Assembly (NCBI GenBank): GCA_029882725.1
Contig: JAOUKG010000103.1
Location: forward strand, 1-7,735
Length of the DNA stretch: 7,735 nucleotides
Direction of reading: 5' to 3'
Origin: Cyclobacteriaceae bacterium
Lineage (GTDB): Bacteria; Bacteroidota; Bacteroidia; Cytophagales; Cyclobacteriaceae
Below are positions 5,865 to 7,735 of the stretch, one piece after another. Every line of letters starts with the position of its first letter. The first letter of the stretch is position 1. Position numbers and translations under genes: made by a program. The notes below the pieces were generated by a model that was not told where the DNA came from, did not search any database, and saw nothing but the letters and a program-made list of their open reading frames with translations.

Positions 5865-5987
5865 GTGGGGATTTCTACCAAACCATCCAGCAGTTTACTC
5901 TTTGCTATTAGGGAAGACCTTCAAAAGGAGTTTCCTGAAAATATATTCAATCGAAAGTTGATTCCAATTTTAAGGCATTATTGTTAA
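5865..5987 (+). other. Short open frame, possible gene remnant (40 codons)
   Basis: From GTG 5865 (no ATG is available) to TAA 5985-5987 the frame gives a protein-like peptide with an amphipathic segment (AIREDLQKEFPE) and a basic/hydrophobic end (RKLIPILRHYC). It starts beside palindrome copy 2. It has no ribosome binding site and matches no family I recognise. It may be the tail of a gene cut by the repeat, or chance. Confidence 0.2.
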
Positions 5988-6028
5988 AATTAGTCTATAT
6001 AATGTAGTATTAATAAATCAAAATCGGT

Positions 6029-6056
6029 TATATTTGCATTAATAATGATTCATTAT
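6029..6056 (+). promoter_or_regulatory. hipBA promoter and palindromic operator candidate
   Basis: TATATTTG (6029-6036) matches the Bacteroidota -7 box exactly, 18 bp before the hipB ATG, so the leader would be very short. No good -33 box is seen. Overlapping the start region is the palindrome ATAATGATTCATTAT (6042-6056; 7-bp arms around one T), preceded by and overlapping CATTA-A-TAATG (6037-6047). HipB-type antitoxins autorepress by binding palindromes at their own promoter, so these are the likely operator half-sites. The operator role is inference from position and symmetry. Confidence 0.55.
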
Positions 6057-6378
6057 GGCAAATAAATCTCCTGTATTATTACCCAAAATCCAGCAACTAC
6101 TTTCAGAGGTAGGTGAGAATATTAAACTAGCTCGATTGAGGCGTAAACTCAGTAGTGAGCAAGTTTCTGAACGGGCAGGAATTGCACGCTCTACACTTAT
6201 AAAAATAGAGAAAGGGCATGCAGGAGTAAGTATAGGAAATTACTTGAATGTACTTAAGGTCTTAGGAGTAGAAAAAGATTTACTGTTACTGGCAAAAGAC
6301 GATATATTAGGTCGTAAACTACAAGATGCCAACCTTATGGTAAAAGAAAGAGCTCCAAAACGAAAGCATCAATCATGA
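6055..6378 (+). CDS. hipB: HipB-type antitoxin, XRE-family helix-turn-helix repressor
   Basis: 107 residues. The XRE/Cro helix-turn-helix domain spans about 17-74: IKLARLRRKLSSEQVSERAG holds helices 1-2, and IARSTLIKIEKG (43-54) is the recognition helix and turn, followed by the usual GVSIGNYLNVLKVLG. The C-terminal tail (about 83-107) is basic (KERAPKRKHQS) and likely flexible. HipB proteins bind and neutralise the HipA kinase and repress their own operon as dimers. The stop codon overlaps the hipA start as ATGA (6375-6378), so translation is coupled, as usual for this module. The start is fixed by the -7 box and palindrome just upstream. The pairing with hipA makes the antitoxin role strong; the direct operator is inferred. 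Confidence 0.85.
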   Translation: MANKSPVLLPKIQQLLSEVGENIKLARLRRKLSSEQVSERAGIARSTLIKIEKGHAGVSIGNYLNVLKVLGVEKDLLLLAKDDILGRKLQDANLMVKERAPKRKHQS

Positions 6379-7646
6379 GCAGCAAGGAGACGAAACAAAG
6401 AATCTACGTATTTGCAGACTGGCGAGAAATTGGTAAACCTACCTTGATGGGAATATTAATTTCAGAGAGGTTAAAAGGAAAAGAAATTTTTTCGTTCGAG
6501 TATGATGATGATTGGTTGAAATCTAAATATGCCATGCAGTTGGATCCTGATCTGGAGCTGTATTCTGGTAAACATTATCTGAATGATGAAAAGCCAAACT
6601 TCGGTCTATTTTTGGATTCATCACCCGATAGATGGGGACAAGTATTAATGCGAAGGAGAGAGGCGTTAATGGCTCGATTAGAAAAAAGAAAAGAAGTTAG
6701 TTTGTTTCAAACAGATTACCTTTTAGGAGTTTACGATGGTCAGAGAATGGGAGCACTTCGTTTTAAAACAGATTTAGAGGGTAATTTTCTAAATGATAAT
6801 AATTTACGGGCAACACCACCATGGACGTCCATCAGAGAATTAGAACAAATCAGCTTAAAGATAGAGGAAAAGGATAGTGTAAATGATCCGGCGTATGAAA
6901 AGTGGTTAGGTATGTTGATTGCCCCTGGCTCATCTTTGGGTGGCGCACGACCAAAAGCAAGTGTTTTAGATGAAAATGGGAATTTATGGATTGCGAAATT
7001 CCCTAGTAGAAATGACCAATCAGATATGGGAGCTTGGGAAAAGGTTACTTATGATTTAGCCATTGCATCTGGTATCAACATGGCGAGATCACAAGCTCAA
7101 AAATATTCAAGTAAACACCATACTTTTTTAACCAAACGATTTGACCGTACAGAAAAGGGAGAAAGAATCCATTTTGCCTCAGCTATGACGATGCTAGGCT
7201 ACTCTGATGGTGAAAATTATCAGCAAGGAATAAGTTATCTTGAACTTGTAGAATTCATCACAAATAATGGATCCAATGTAAAAGAGGATCTGGAAGAACT
7301 TTTTCGAAGAATAGTATTTAGTATTTGTGTTTCTAATACAGATGACCATTTAAGAAATCATGGTTTTATCTTAACTGACAGGGGGTGGAGTTTATCTCCT
7401 GCCTACGATATTAACCCAAATGAATCAGGAAAGGGGCTTAGCTTGAATATTTCAGAAAATGATAATTCGCTGGATTTAGATTTGCCTTTACATGTTTGTG
7501 AATATTTCAGATTAACGGAAAAACAAGCATTGAAAACAATAGAGACAATCAAAGGCGTTGTTTCAACATGGAAAAATAATGCTAAGAAGTATGGTATTTC
7601 CAATACAGAGCAAGAATTAATGGCCCGGGCATTTACAAATTTTTGA
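6375..7646 (+). CDS. hipA: HipA-family toxin, serine/threonine kinase
   Basis: 423 residues, full length for a HipA toxin. The N-terminal HipA subdomain (about 8-135) includes DSSPDRWG (81-88), frequent in this family. The kinase core follows: gly-rich loop GSSLGGARPK (185-194), where Ser187 aligns with the autophosphorylated Ser150 of E. coli HipA; the ATP lysine Lys208 (WIAKF); TKRFDR (253-258); catalytic loop SNTDDHLRN (320-328) with Asp323 as base, His325 and metal-binding Asn328; and the metal Asp345 in SPAYDI. Every key residue is present, so the kinase is probably active. E. coli HipA phosphorylates glutamyl-tRNA synthetase and causes dormancy; the target here is unknown. Codon and base use look more A+T rich than in the sugar operon, consistent with separate acquisition. 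No clear terminator hairpin follows the stop. Confidence 0.9.
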   Translation: MSSKETKQRIYVFADWREIGKPTLMGILISERLKGKEIFSFEYDDDWLKSKYAMQLDPDLELYSGKHYLNDEKPNFGLFLDSSPDRWGQVLMRRREALMARLEKRKEVSLFQTDYLLGVYDGQRMGALRFKTDLEGNFLNDNNLRATPPWTSIRELEQISLKIEEKDSVNDPAYEKWLGMLIAPGSSLGGARPKASVLDENGNLWIAKFPSRNDQSDMGAWEKVTYDLAIASGINMARSQAQKYSSKHHTFLTKRFDRTEKGERIHFASAMTMLGYSDGENYQQGISYLELVEFITNNGSNVKEDLEELFRRIVFSICVSNTDDHLRNHGFILTDRGWSLSPAYDINPNESGKGLSLNISENDNSLDLDLPLHVCEYFRLTEKQALKTIETIKGVVSTWKNNAKKYGISNTEQELMARAFTNF

Positions 7647-7685
7647 TTTTTTCAGTCTCCTTTTTCAACAGCACTAAACCAACAG

Positions 7686-7735
7686 GTGCAACGGCTTCAT
7701 TTGTTTGAACAGCTTCTTAAATGATTGAGATTCGA
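7686..7735. repeat. 50-bp direct repeat, copy 2 (right of hipBA, touching the window edge)
   Basis: Ungapped match of 42 of 50 bases to 5642-5691. The eight differences fall at the positions matching 5649, 5650, 5658, 5672, 5680-5682 and 5684. The repeat may continue past the edge. A minus-strand frame is open from the edge to a stop at 7674-7676, so the copy could also be the 3' end of a gene lying to the right; that cannot be decided here. Confidence 0.75.

Noticed and set aside
1..7735. CRISPR array, tRNA or rRNA gene, insertion sequence transposase
   Set aside because: There are no regularly spaced repeats, no cloverleaf or rRNA-like stretch, and no transposase or integrase motif in any convincing frame.

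Overview
The window looks like a chromosomal piece of a Bacteroidota bacterium (Flavobacteriia or a relative). The evidence is A+T-rich spacers, A-rich leaders mostly without Shine-Dalgarno sites, promoter boxes matching the phylum-specific TAnnTTTG -7 element, and an RRDFIKK leader followed by a lipobox cysteine. No species can be named from the sequence alone.

Layout. (1) 3-287 is the C-terminal end of a serine hydrolase (beta-lactamase/S12 family) cut by the left edge. Its reading frame continues past two TAA codons into family-like sequence, so the gene appears to be decaying. (2) 288-806 is a spacer with a 44-bp palindromic element and a candidate promoter. (3) 807-5606 holds five co-directional genes: an exported TIM-barrel sugar isomerase/epimerase-like protein, a Gfo/Idh/MocA oxidoreductase, a short-chain dehydrogenase, a ROK-family sugar kinase and a UPF0309/COG4821 SIS-domain protein. 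(4) 5607-6054 is a spacer with a perfect 18-bp inverted repeat at the operon end, a 50-bp repeat unit, a second copy of the 44-bp palindrome and a promoter/operator-like site. (5) 6055-7646 is a hipB-hipA toxin-antitoxin module with overlapping genes. (6) The right edge carries the second copy of the 50-bp repeat.

How the genes fit together. The five-gene cluster has the content expected of a pathway for an uncommon or oxidised sugar: two NAD(P)-dependent dehydrogenases, an epimerase/isomerase-type TIM barrel, a kinase and a phosphosugar-binding SIS protein. The substrate cannot be read from the sequence, and no transporter, glycosidase or regulator lies in the window. The kinase is atypical: all three zinc-binding cysteines of the ROK family and the sugar-contacting Glu are replaced.

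Two repeat systems stand out. The 44-bp palindrome brackets the sugar operon, with the second copy matching the reverse complement of the first at 43 of 44 bases. A different 50-bp direct repeat (42 of 50 identical) brackets hipBA. The best candidates for new biology are the kinase-SIS pair of uncertain substrate and the repeat-bounded cassette architecture. Nothing here proves an entirely new system.
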